From Phocoena phocoena (Eukaryota; Chordata; Mammalia; Artiodactyla; Phocoenidae), in the NCBI RefSeq assembly GCF_963924675.1, contig NC_089224.1, positions 49,176,885 through 49,240,884 on the forward strand: a stretch of DNA of 64,000 nt. The letters are read 5' to 3'. This document shows positions 41,101 through 47,479 of the stretch, in pieces (positions within the stretch are counted from its first letter, which is position 1; each line of letters starts with the position of its first letter). The position numbers and the translations under genes are program-made. The notes beneath the pieces were generated by a model that saw only the letters and a list, made by a program, of their open reading frames with translations, did no database searches and was not told where the DNA came from.

Positions 41101-41678
41101 CAGCTCAATGAAATAGAAACATTAAGATATATTTTTCTTCTAATTAAAATTAGAAAATTGAATTAAGGACTAATACCACATTAAAATTTCTACCTAATTT
41201 ATCTATAGATTAGATAGATGAGGGATACTTATCAAAATTTTTAATATAAGAGTAATTTACACAAAAGAGGTATATCATTATTAATATATTTAATTAATTA
41301 AATAAGGAACATATTATTCAGTTCAAAAAGGGAAAACTTGCTACTCCCAGCCATGATTTTATAAAACATTTGACACAGAATATTTTTTAAAAGCTTCCAG
41401 AAATATAAGCAGAGAAGTAAATGCTGCTGTTTGTTTTTAACTTCATCACTTGCCTTGCCAACGTCATCCTGACAAATTCACAAAATGACAAATGCCCCTA
41501 CCTTATGTTTCCTTTCAGTACTTGTCAAGATGCTCTTCTCTGAGGAACCCTTGCTGGTAGATCTGTTCTCTGATAGTTTTTCATTTGCTATTTTCAGTTT
41601 CTCCTGTAAATACTCAATTTCAGACTTCTGTGAGACCATTAAGGTTTCTAAGCTCGATAAAGATGGCTGTTGAGAAAC
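6335..41678 (-). CDS. CNTLN: CNTLN (centlein), partial: six internal coding exons and their introns
   Basis: Centlein is a large coiled-coil protein of the centrosome, reported in family literature to link centriole proximal ends (with C-NAP1 and CEP68) and to bind microtubules. Six minus-strand exons translate into one continuous 246-codon stretch, Glu/Lys/Gln-rich as expected of coiled coil. It matches human centlein as I remember it, in the same order and with the same junctions (for example [38 protein letters not shown]). Splice phases chain correctly: 0, 0, 2, 2, 1, 0. Introns inside the window are about 1.8, 5.8, 1.4, 13.9 and 11.7 kb. The flanking introns exceed 22.3 kb upstream and 6.3 kb downstream, so start codon, stop codon, promoter and poly-A site are all outside. 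The human protein is about 1,400 residues, so roughly a sixth is encoded here. No stop or frameshift is seen in the exons. Identification rests on remembered sequence, not a search. Confidence 0.95.
6427..8455. other. CNTLN intron, mostly unique
   Basis: It holds a 90-codon minus-strand open frame at 6603-6875 and a 69-codon plus-strand frame at 7880-8089. Neither shows a recognisable protein, and the remainder is AT-rich without repeats I can name. Confidence 0.5.
8456..8999 (+). mobile_element. Related, more diverged LTR
   Basis: It ends ...CTAATCTGTCTTTTATTATAGGGG, then AGAAGGAAAATTCTTATTCC and TCCCCTACA, the same 3' layout as the copies in 1-5.2 kb. It contains an AATAAA-like signal (CATTAATAAATTTC). 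The first half differs more (TATGCCACTTTGGTATATTG), so it may belong to a sister family. Confidence 0.62.
9055..9696 (+). mobile_element. LTR resembling ERV class I
   Basis: The right half has a U5-like layout. A GCTGTAAAACTCC polyadenylation-like region is followed by CTCTGTCTCTGAGATTCAAT and CAGAGGCCGAGTTTTTGGC, ending GCATCA. The left edge (TGTGTATTGG) is a guess. No gag, pol or env is adjacent. Short open frames on both strands are incidental. Confidence 0.5.
9958..11940 (+). mobile_element. L1 LINE, 5'-truncated, ORF2 3' half and 3' end
   Basis: It runs from the ORF2 reverse-transcriptase C-terminal region (TTGCAGGGTGCAAAATTAAT) through the ORF2 end to CTATACTCCAATAAAAACTT. The coding frame is broken by stops and shifts into pieces: 9959-10171, 10686-10961 and 11070-11357. 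It contains the Cys/His-rich [20 protein letters not shown] stretch of the ORF2 C-terminus. It cannot encode a functional protein. Divergence suggests an intermediate age. Confidence 0.92.
11941..12465. other. Unassigned sequence between two L1 copies
   Basis: About 525 bp, AT-rich, with no exon-like signal. It has the texture of an old repeat, possibly L1 3' UTR or an LTR, but I cannot place it. Confidence 0.4.
12466..13055 (+). mobile_element. L1 LINE 3' end (short 5'-truncated copy)
   Basis: It starts at ACATGCACCCCAATGTTCAC (ORF2 end) and continues through GGAATATTACTCGGCCATAA to ATATTCCAATATAAAAT. A short open frame, 12473-12751, is the decayed ORF2 C-terminus. Confidence 0.9.
13056..13920 (+). 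mobile_element. Older L1 LINE, 5' part of ORF2 (interrupted by a CHR SINE)
   Basis: L1-specific blocks are CTCCTAGTAACCACAAAGTA, CAAGACCCATCTATATACTG and AGACACACACAGACTGAATA, in correct order. The CHR SINE at 13161-13370 splits it. It ends abruptly where an inverted L1 segment begins. Confidence 0.85.
13161..13370 (+). mobile_element. CHR-type SINE inserted in an old L1
   Basis: Full-length element with an 18-base A tail. The 11-bp duplication AGATAGACAGG flanks it on both sides and lies inside L1 sequence that reads on continuously, so the SINE is younger than the L1. Confidence 0.94.
13921..14183 (-). mobile_element. Inverted ORF2 segment within the same L1
   Basis: This stretch reads as L1 only on the minus strand (reverse complement contains AGAGCTGGTTCTTTAAAAAG and AACCTAGAAGAAATGGATAA). 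It corresponds to the piece of ORF2 expected between the flanking plus-strand parts. Confidence 0.82.
14184..16059 (+). mobile_element. Older L1 LINE, central and 3' ORF2
   Basis: It resumes with GAGATTGAATCAGTAATCAA and includes the YADD-region remnant CTATTTGCAGATGACATGAT and the TGGGAAAACTGGACAGCCAC block. Many stops and indels break ORF2. It continues after the Tigger insertion at 16490. Confidence 0.88.
16060..16487 (-). mobile_element. Tigger-family (TcMar) non-autonomous DNA transposon
   Basis: Ends CAGGTCTAAC and TATGCCTG are inverted-repeat remnants, flanked by TA on both sides (16058-16059 and 16488-16489). Diagnostic internal blocks are TTTGTGGCAACCCTCTGTCA, TCTCTGTGTCACATTTTGGT and CAATATTCGCTTTATTGTGG. 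At 428 bp it lacks a transposase. It split an L1 whose two halves rejoin exactly at the TA. Confidence 0.9.
16490..17185 (+). mobile_element. Older L1 LINE, 3' end of ORF2 and 3' UTR
   Basis: It continues the L1 interrupted at 16059, with GAAAAGATGCTCAACATCAT, ATGATCCAGCAATTTCTGGG and GGAATCTAAACAAACAAAG, ending in an A-rich stretch near 17185. Confidence 0.87.
17186..18154. other. CNTLN intron, AT-rich, nothing recognised
   Basis: Only short A/T tracts are seen up to the exon at 18155. Confidence 0.6.
18155..18255 (-). CDS. CNTLN: CNTLN coding exon ([10 protein letters not shown]...AERRE)
   Basis: This 101-nt exon enters in phase 2 and leaves in phase 1. The acceptor is TTTCATAG|GATG and the donor GAAG|GTAATT. 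It encodes 33 full codons, [20 protein letters not shown] then [13 protein letters not shown], with a leucine/charged heptad pattern. Compared with human centlein as I recall it, several positions differ (for example TFM before AERRE) but length and phase agree. It stands alone between introns of 13.9 kb upstream and 11.7 kb downstream, both packed with L1, LTR and SINE sequence. Confidence 0.94.
18650..20640 (+). mobile_element. Old L1/HAL1-like sequence
   Basis: It contains A-rich sequence with L1/HAL1 ORF1-like blocks such as AGTAGACTTCTGATATCACA and AACTCTAAAATCAAAAGATT. Boundaries are uncertain. The divergence is high, no coding frame survives, and a small tandem repeat lies within it. 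Confidence 0.55.
19604..19706. repeat. Short tandem array
   Basis: Units built on TTAAGAAAATGGGGAGAAAA, with or without CAATA, are repeated about four times with unit-length variation. Confidence 0.85.
20641..21769. other. Unassigned stretch with a 143-codon open frame
   Basis: No repeat family is recognised with certainty. A plus-strand open frame at 20884-21315 encodes 143 residues with a hydrophobic segment ([17 protein letters not shown]). I recognise no domain. The part from about 21340 to 21700 resembles an old L1 5' untranslated region. It is probably decayed repeat, not a gene. Confidence 0.4.
21770..22050 (+). mobile_element. MaLR (MLT1/MST-type) LTR
   Basis: Characteristic blocks are present: GGTCATGAGAGTGGGGCCCT, CATGAATGCGATTAGT, CTTCCAGCCTCCAGAACTGT, AATTTCTGTTGTTTATAAGC and the end CCAAATGGACTAAGATA. 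The 5' edge is diverged and approximate. Confidence 0.8.
22240..22735 (+). mobile_element. Old L1 LINE 3' end
   Basis: ORF2-end and 3' UTR blocks are CCCAAATATCTATCAACAGA, ATATTACTCAGCCTTAAAAA and the closing TTTACTGCAATAAAAATAT. Confidence 0.82.
22736..24805. other. CNTLN intron, mostly unique
   Basis: A possible L2 3'-end fragment lies at about 23660-23800 (CTGTGAGATCCTGACAAAAA; CTAGCAGAGTGCCTAG). Otherwise no gene or named repeat. Confidence 0.5.
24820..24926 (+). pseudogene. U6 snRNA retrocopy fused to an L1 3' tail
   Basis: All 107 nt of U6 spliceosomal RNA are present. They include the 5' stem CGCTCGCTTCGGCAGCACAT, the ACAGAGAAGATTAGCATGG catalytic region and the terminal T-run. The only difference I see from the usual mammalian U6 is T-to-C at position 2. 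The T-run is followed directly by ATACCCCAATAAAGATGTTT and an A-rich tail, which resembles an L1 3' end. The unit is bracketed by a 15-bp target-site duplication (24806-24820 and 24966-24980). It is therefore a retrotransposed copy, and no snRNA promoter elements (PSE, TATA at -30) are seen upstream. Transcription is unlikely. Confidence 0.93.
24927..24965 (+). mobile_element. L1 3'-end tail joined to the U6 retrocopy
   Basis: The segment begins ATACCCCAATAAAGATG and runs into an A-rich tail before the downstream duplication. It resembles the ends of other L1 copies in the window (for example CTATACTCCAATAAAAAC near 11915). The U6/L1 junction is seamless at the U6 T-run, which fits template switching by the L1 reverse transcriptase during insertion. 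Confidence 0.75.
25230..25728 (+). mobile_element. Tigger-like non-autonomous DNA transposon
   Basis: Ends CAGGAGGTCCCTGACTTCCA and GAGGAAGATCTG are flanked by TA (25228-25229 and 25729-25730). Internal blocks TTGATCTTTTCCTGGGCTAG, GAGCCGCAGCTCCCAGCTAG and AGGTAAGCTAGGCTAAGATA belong to a known mammalian Tigger-related repeat. Orientation is nominal. No transposase is encoded. Confidence 0.8.
26051..26265 (+). mobile_element. CHR-type SINE
   Basis: Full-length element with an interrupted A tail. The near-duplicated flanks are AAAGAGCCT and AAACAGCCT. It lies in older L1 sequence. Long antisense open frames across it come from the SINE body and are not genes. Confidence 0.93.
26440..29890 (+). 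mobile_element. Old L1 LINE, long but decayed
   Basis: ORF1-like sequence (AACTTGATTGAGAAACCATA), ORF2 parts (AATTCTCTATCCAGTGAAAA; TGATATTTGGCAGTTACAAA; AGCCACTCTGGAAAACAGTT) and a 3' end (ATCAGTGGTTGCCAGGTTCT) follow in order. Some internal segments are missing and a short SINE interrupts it at 29273. The frame is heavily broken. Confidence 0.82.
29273..29389 (+). mobile_element. Older, shorter tRNA-Glu SINE (cetartiodactyl type)
   Basis: It starts GGACTTCCCTGGCAGTCCAG, has the B-box GGTTCAATCC, then CTGGTCGGGGAACTAGGATC and an A tail. It lacks the GC-rich 3' body of the other copies. A clean 12-14-bp duplication (AAATCTATGTATA) flanks it, and it interrupts L1 sequence. Confidence 0.88.
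29995..30115 (+). mobile_element. L2 LINE 3'-end fragment
   Basis: The pattern CTCCCTGAGAGTAGGAAGTT, GCCTGTCACACAGCAGTAAC, TGAATGAATG is the typical end of L2 elements. Confidence 0.6.
30610..30975 (+). mobile_element. Old L1 LINE 3' end
   Basis: It contains ATGACTCCATTTATATGAAA, AGATTAGTGGTTAGCTAAGG and GTGAATTATATCTCAACAAA, which are 3' UTR blocks of old mammalian L1. Confidence 0.8.
30976..32173. other. CNTLN intron with a GC-richer unique block
   Basis: About 31500-31930 is GC-richer than its surroundings, with several CpGs and no recognised repeat. It adjoins the exon at 32174. A 93-codon plus-strand frame, 31878-32159, has no family resemblance. Confidence 0.5.
32174..32293 (-). CDS. 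CNTLN: CNTLN coding exon ([12 protein letters not shown]...MIQ)
   Basis: This 120-nt exon enters and leaves in phase 2. The acceptor is AAAATAG|GATGG and the donor AA|GTGAGT. It encodes 39 complete codons plus split codons at each end. The basic start [19 protein letters not shown] is followed by the coiled-coil-like [19 protein letters not shown]. Both parts match centlein closely. Flanking intron sequence is unique, with a relatively GC-rich block at about 31.5-31.9 kb just downstream. Confidence 0.96.
33658..33779 (-). CDS. CNTLN: CNTLN coding exon (SQENDEL...EEGSG)
   Basis: This 122-nt exon enters in phase 0 and leaves in phase 2. The acceptor is TTTTACAG|AGCC and the donor AT|GTGAGT. 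It encodes 40 codons plus two bases, from [20 protein letters not shown] through [20 protein letters not shown]. This is highly charged and predicted coiled coil. The split codon AT+G gives Met at the junction with the next exon, matching the GSGM junction in centlein. The two-base overhang fits the one-base start of the exon at 32174-32293, 1.4 kb downstream. Confidence 0.96.
33780..36522. other. CNTLN intron, mostly unique with one old SINE
   Basis: Apart from the SINE at 35019-35165, I see AT-rich unique sequence and a short CCTCCCTCC tract near 36090. Confidence 0.55.
35019..35165 (+). mobile_element. Older tRNA-Glu SINE, diverged
   Basis: It begins GGACTTTCCTGGTGGCACAG with B-box GGGTTCGACCC, then AAGATCCCACATGCCGCGGA followed by a diverged tail (CACAACTACTAAGCCTGCAT). 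No A-run is left. It is older than the CHR copies. Confidence 0.82.
36523..36963 (+). mobile_element. MLT1-type MaLR LTR
   Basis: It is near full length, from TGTTATGTGTTGAAATG to GGAAACTAACACA. Internal hallmarks include GGTGGGTCCTAATCCAACAT, AGGAACTAACCCTGTTGACA and CTTTTCTAGCATCCAGAAC. It lies in the intron between exons 39.6 and 33.7 kb, sense strand opposite to CNTLN. Confidence 0.85.
37665..38258 (+). mobile_element. MLT2-type ERVL LTR, carrying a microsatellite and a 43-bp foreign insert
   Basis: It begins TGTGATGGTTAATTTTTTAT and includes GGGTGTATCTGTGAGGGTGT, CTGATGGGCTTCATCCAATC and CATAATTATGTGATCATATA, ending GAGAACCCAGATTAATA. Near the 3' end are a TC/TA/CA simple repeat and a block (38175-38217) that does not belong to the LTR. 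Confidence 0.85.
38095..38170. repeat. Compound microsatellite (TC)n(TA)n(CA)n
   Basis: Consecutive TC, TA and CA dinucleotide runs expand the TCTCTCTATATAT region that MLT2 LTRs carry near their 3' end. Confidence 0.9.
38259..39583. other. CNTLN intron, unique AT-rich
   Basis: No repeats or exons are recognised between the MLT2 LTR and the exon at 39584. Confidence 0.6.
39584..39709 (-). CDS. CNTLN: CNTLN coding exon, Ser/Pro basic linker plus coiled coil
   Basis: This 126-nt exon encodes 42 codons, phase 0 at both ends. The acceptor is TTCTCGAG|GAACC, where the AG is preceded by an unusual CG dinucleotide. The donor is AAG|GTGAAC. The product begins [14 protein letters not shown], a basic Ser-Pro stretch with proline-directed phosphorylation consensus (SP twice). 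It then enters a coiled coil with [14 protein letters not shown]. This junction and sequence are what first identified the gene as centlein. A longer open frame runs past both splice sites into intron, but the extra residues do not belong to the family. Confidence 0.96.
39710..41501. other. CNTLN intron, unique; holds the partner of the 43-bp LTR insert
   Basis: A block at 39935-39977 matches 38175-38217. Otherwise AT-rich with a small CATA repeat near 40576. Confidence 0.6.
41502..41678 (-). CDS. CNTLN: CNTLN coding exon (most 5' in window)
   Basis: This 177-nt exon encodes 59 codons, phase 0 at both ends. It starts [20 protein letters not shown] and ends with TERKHK. The acceptor is an AG after a T/A-rich stretch and the donor reads AAG|GTAGGG. 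The block [20 protein letters not shown] is a heptad-like coiled-coil segment that matches centlein. It is followed by a Ser/Thr/Lys-rich linker likely to be flexible and phosphorylatable (inference). The next residues, EPPVKRSRS, come from the following exon 1.8 kb downstream. The preceding exon is not recognisable in 41.7-64 kb and should lie beyond the window. Confidence 0.95.
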
Positions 41679-43959
41679 CTATTTTTAAAAGTATGTTTGT
41701 GTCTTACATTATTTACACATTCATGCAAATATTTATATATGTTACTACATTATATAAATCATAAGTATTCCAAGAAAGAACACTTCATTTCAAAAATAAA
41801 CCGTAAACCTGAATTAGCTAAGCTTCTATCATCCTTATAGAACGGCATTTTCAATAAAATAACCAAGAGTCTGTGTAAATATTTTCATAAGTAATACTGT
41901 CATACAGATTTTCAGGAGAAAAAATTTAAAGTTGTGCATGATATACACAACTCATCTATAAAATTATTTCAAATTAATGATTATACACATAGGTATTTCC
42001 TCAGTAAATGCTTAATGCAATACCACTGAATATAAACCTGAGAAAAGGAAACCAACAGCACTATACATCTAATTAGCTTCTAATATATTATAATTTAGTA
42101 ATAACTCAAAGAACTCTGATACTTTTTAAAGTCAGCAGAGTTCACAGTATTCTCCTTTGAAATTTATTCCCATGCCAGATAAACTGTTAATGAGTAAGCA
42201 CCACATTTTAACAACAGAAATCACAGGAAAATTAAGTTTGTAAGAAACCTATTCATGAAAACTAGCATTCAACAAAATTGTACCACCATCTTAACTGAAT
42301 ATACTTGAGACCATTAAAATCCATGCATATACACTATTTCAAATTAACCACTCCATTTACAAAAAACAAAAACACTAGATCATAGTGAAACCAAGTTTCT
42401 GTTGATTTCCAGGAAAGAAAAGTCAGATCTTATGATTCTAATATCATCAACATGGATCCAGTAGCCCTGAAAATAGTTTCATTTAAAATGTGGAGAGCCC
42501 CATCCTTCCTAAATGATATTCCTAAGGATTATAAGATAAATATGTATGTTTAACTTTTCTGAACTAACAATGAGAAATATTACCTTTTCTTGGTTTTGAC
42601 TACTTTTTTCTTTTTTTAGGGGATAGGCAAATTTTTTACTAATCCTAACCTGTAATTTCTATAAAGAGAAGGATCATCTCATTATACTATCATCATACTA
42701 TTACAGTATACTATCATCATACTATTACACTTTCCTCATATATAAGTCACCTGATTTGTTTCCCAATCTTTATTCTATCACAACACTAAATATTTTCCTC
42801 AGAATGTTGTTTATATTGTACTGTTACCACACTTACAATATTAAATACTGACTCTATTAGCTTGCATTGAACATCAAATTAAAATACCTTAAGCACTTTT
42901 CTTCCAAACTCTAAAGGAGTCTGACCTATTCTTTTCTCGTCCTTTAACCACTGTATGGCTTTTATTTATTCTTTCCTCCTCTTTTGTAAACAGATTTATG
43001 ATGCTTATAAATTTTTCCTTTGGGCTGCCAATCTGAACAATTTACAAAGGCTACCTATTCTTGTTCTGGTTTTGTTATATAAAATTACAATGAATATATT
43101 AATATCATATCATTTACCAAAGAAATTTTAAATAAATTGTTCAAAATCAAACAAAAATTTAGAAAAAAAATGGAAAAACATAATTTTAGCTTATTGGTAT
43201 ATCCAATAAGCAATCCTCTGCTCTTTAATAAATGAGTTTTCCAAGTCATCATTGGGTTATAATGCAACAGATAAGAATATAAAAACATGAATATTTGGTC
43301 AAGAAGCTGCAATTCTATATCATTAAAATATTTATGAAGATATTAAAAAGCCTCCAACAGTGGACATTGCTACTATAATAATAAAAGATTTCTTATTTAG
43401 GCAGAATTCCTTTAAAATTCGTCAGTAAACAATAACAGAACTTCAAAATTAAAATACTATTTAAGTAGTGATTAACTCCAGCTCACATAGGAGCCATAAT
43501 GTAAATAAATAAGTAAAATGAGTTATGTGTAAATTATAGCTTTAAAATTCATTCGACAGAGACACTTTGTATATATATTGAACATATACATATATACTTT
43601 ACTTCCACAAGGTAACTTATGCACTCTCTCAGTTTTTCAAAAATGGAGTCTTCTTTCTCTCTCTCTCTCTCGTCTTTTATCACTTTTGCTAGAGATACAT
43701 GCACATGAAGTATTTCACATTTCTCTTAATATAACCACTTTTAAAAGTATAAGTAAAATGAAACATCAAATCGCAGTCACCCTCATTTTGAGGGAATAAG
43801 GAGGGTATTTGTGGTAGTAGCTATTCAGCTCCAGCCAGCTGTTTTCACAGAGGAATGTGGCCCACTACTGCCAGATCTACTGATTTTTCAAAAGAATGGA
43901 GGAATTCAAATTTCTAAGAGAAATCTAATTTTACAATATTGGCCAGACTCAGTTTATGA
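41679..43959. other. CNTLN intron, unique AT-rich
   Basis: No exon matching the centlein region preceding VSQQPS was found here. A short TC run lies at about 43650-43671. Confidence 0.55.
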
Positions 43960-44310
43960 CTCTTGTATCTTGAGAACGTGGCGGTGGGAGTATAGACTGC
44001 TACAAATTTCCTAGGGAAATTTTGAAATATGAATCAAGGAACATAATGTACCAAGCCTTGGACTTTGTTCTAATCATGCTGAGGGTTGATACAGAAAGAT
44101 ATCCATGATAAACTGTTAAGTGAGAAAGGCACAGGTTACAGAAGAATACAGCATACTGTATAGACATAAATTTCACCAAACCCTGAATTTATAGCATTAT
44201 TTCTGAATGGAGGTATTATATGTGAATTTTCTTCATACATATCTGAATTTCCTTAATTTTTTTACAATGAACATGTCACTAAATAGTTTTTAAAATGTAA
44301 TTTTTTCTGC
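43960..44310 (+). mobile_element. Old L1-like fragment
   Basis: The segment with AGATATCCATGATAAACTGT, TAAGTGAGAAAGGCACAGGT and TTACAATGAACATGTCACTA resembles the ORF2 end and 3' region of old L1. Confidence 0.6.
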
Positions 44311-44469
44311 AAATAAAAGGGATTAAAAGTTCAGTATAAAAATTTCAGTACAGATAGGGGAAATACAAATGAAAGCCTCTATCATATCATCTCTCAGAAT
44401 TCACTAACGATAAGTTTGGGATATAGTTCCCATATTTTAAAGAGAAAAGGAAAACCATTTTAATTCTGA

Positions 44470-45080
44470 CATTTAACTTCTTTTTTATTACTAGCTTTAT
44501 TTTTTATAACAGCTTTACATTTACAGAAAAACTGAGCAGATACTATAGAGACTTCTCCTACACCTCCCATCCCCACCCACCCAGTTTCCCCTATTATTAA
44601 CAACTAAAATTAATATGGTACATTTGTTAAAATTAATGAACCAATTTTCATACACTATTTTTAACTGAAGTCCCTAGTTTATTCAACTTTCCATAGTTTT
44701 TACCTAATGTTCTTTTCTGTTCCCAGATCCCATCCATGATACCACACTACATTTAGTTGTCATGTCAGCAACTCTTGGCTGGGACAGTTTATCAGACTTT
44801 TCTTATTTTTGATGACATTGACAGTGTTGTGGAGTACTATTTAGGTATATTGTTTTGATAGGATGGCCCTCTACTGGAATTTGTCTATGTTTTCATCATG
44901 ATTAGACTGGGGTTATGAATTTTTGGGAGGAAGATCACAGAAGCCATCATATCATATCAAGGGTACATACTATCAACATGATTTGACTGCTGACACTGAA
45001 CTTGATCACACTACCAAAGTAGTGTTTGTCAGGTTACTTGACTGCCAAGTTACTCTTTTGTCCCCATTCATACTATACTC
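44470..45080 (-). mobile_element. Old L1 3'-region sequence, antisense
   Basis: The plus strand shows reverse-complement L1 3' UTR blocks: AGAAAAACTGAGCAGATACT, CCAGTTTCCCCTATTATTAA, CACTACATTTAGTTGTCATG and CATGATTAGACTGGGGTTAT. A plus-strand open frame across it, 44923-45258, is incidental. Confidence 0.75.
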
Positions 45081-45779
45081 ATTTAACCAGGTTTTTAAAC
45101 ATAATAATTACACGTATAATTATTATAGGTATAATATATATCTTCATATATCCTTACTGATTCTTACCCTTTCTAAGTGCTGCTTTACAGGCCTAGCAAG
45201 ATCTGTGGAATTTCACTCCATCTATTGCCCTAAAATCTTAGAATCTTTGAAAATTTAACTTTTCTTGCTAAGAATTATTAGTATTTTATAAATAAACTTT
45301 TTCCTCTAATGTCAAAAATCCTTGTGCACTTTTTAGTTTATAATCTTGGAAGATAATGGTATGGTGCTAGACCATAGATAATCTGATAAGAAATGATCAG
45401 TGGAGTATGCATCCAAATGCCTCCAATTGGAACTAATCTCTTTAACTATTATTAATACATAACTTCTTTTTCACATTGATTCGCAGAGGCAATTTTGATC
45501 AAAAACTACTGTGAAAGCTATTAGAGTAGAAGGAGGAGGAAAGTGAAGCCTTGTGCCAATTACTTTTAAAACATTATATAAATTAAATATCTAGTCATGC
45601 TGCTTTAAATTCAAGCAACATTGTATGGCATTACTACAGTGGAGGGTGAGTGAATACTGCTTAATAAATAGAAATTTTTTCCACAACTATCACAATTACA
45701 AAGAATTATAAGCTAAATTGTTTTCTCCTGTTAATAAGTTTTAATTTAAAATACTAATTTAATTACTACTTCAGTAAAA

Positions 45780-45860
45780 TAATAACTAGCATTTAGTGAA
45801 AAGTGTTGAGTGCCTAGCTTTAGGTAAGCATTTCACATACATTATCTCACTTATTTAAGA
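45780..45860 (-). mobile_element. MIR fragment
   Basis: A short match to the reverse MIR 3' part, with GAGTGCCTAGCTTTAGGTAA and CATTATCTCACTTATTTAAG. Confidence 0.5.
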
Positions 45861-47479
45861 AATTTACAAACTCAAAACCTGTCAACACATAATATAGCCT
45901 ATTGCAAAACAAAAATACTTAAAAAGGACGTGATACCTCAGCAAAAGAAATAGTTTCTCTCCAAGTAATATCTCACTGGAAATTAAGTATAGGTTAAAAC
46001 ATATATGTATGTTTATAATCTGTAATATTTGTGTATATAAAATATCCAACCCCTATGAATATATATATATATGAGAAACTGACATCCTGAATGACAGTTC
46101 TCTGAAAAGCAACTCAAATCCTCTTCGAAGAAGACAGAATATTTTAAAAGTGCATATATATATTTACAAATATACACATAATTTTCTTCTCATGAAATCC
46201 TGAATCTCTACAAAAACTTACATTTCATTTAAAATTGATTTTAGAAATGCAGAAATATATCTATTGCCAATTTATAAAAGTTAGCTGACTCATCCATAAC
46301 CTGAGAACAGATGACTTCAATAATAATCACATAGTCTTAAGATAATAAAGAAAAAAGAAAGCTATTAAATCAACATGATATCATAAATCAAAATAGTCTT
46401 GTCACAAAAGTTCACAAATGGAATTAAGTGTACCAACTTAAACTTACACCTCCCTTTTAGAAAGACTATGAAATTGAGTAATAAATTTATGAACAAAGTC
46501 AGCTAGCACTCTTTTAAAAAATATAAATATTTGCATTTCTTCCATCCATTCACTTTTAACCCAAATATACTCAGATTACATTTAGAGATCACAAAAAATA
46601 ATGAAATTATTTACCATATTTAGGTAAACTTTAAAATGTCACCATTTCCTCTCATAAACACCAACCTAATAACACAATACTGAAAAATTCAGTACTATAA
46701 AGTGGTCAAATTAAACTTTCCTTTAGTATCTAACACTTGTGTGGTAAAGCCAAATCAGGGCACAGCAAAATAAAGGGGGAAATTTTAATGTCATAAATTT
46801 ATTTCCATACACCATATAAAGCTTTACACTGAATGGATTACAAATGGATGCTTTACTGGCTTAGAGTCACAACCAGTAGACAACAGTATCTTTGTTATGA
46901 AAGTGAGAAACCAAAAGCTAATTATTTCTTCTATGACATGTAAATATTAGGCTGCACTGACAATAATTAGTGATATTTACATGTCACAGAACAGTGTTTA
47001 GAGTATTAACTGTGTAGTATACACACTGACTACAGATTCTAATACCAACAGTAAACTAATCCTGGCCTTACTTAAAACTTAGGATTAAAAGACTAAGTGA
47101 CTTTTCTATAGATTTGTTTTCTTGCCTTAAAAAGCAAAATTAAACACAATCAGGTTTTTCCAAAGTATGTTATAAAGCCTCACAGTCTGCCAGATTTCTG
47201 AATATTTCAAGTATATCTGTTAATGGTATCTTAAAATGAATTTCTAGATTCAAGGAATGAAATGTGTGATCCATTACCTATTATAATGCATACTCTAAGT
47301 TTTATAAACATTTGACACTTATGTCACCAGTAAAAAAAATCAAAATTTGTGCACTAATGGTATAAGCAAGGGACTATGCTTGTTATGCATTATCATCTCT
47401 ATACATTAAAACCTCAATCATACTCAAACAAATTCACTAAAGTGTGGTTTTCAATCTGCTAACTATGCATTCCATAATA
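45861..47479. other. CNTLN intron, unique
   Basis: Non-repetitive AT-rich DNA that includes the inverted repeat at 46934-46986 and leads into the candidate enhancer block. Confidence 0.55.
46934..46986. repeat. Perfect 14-bp inverted repeat with octamer-like cores
   Basis: TGACATGTAAATAT at 46934-46947 and its exact complement ATATTTACATGTCA at 46973-46986 enclose a 25-nt spacer holding TAATTAG. Each arm contains ATGTAAAT, close to a POU-factor octamer. It could form a hairpin or bind a paired factor. No transposon terminal features are evident. Confidence 0.8.
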
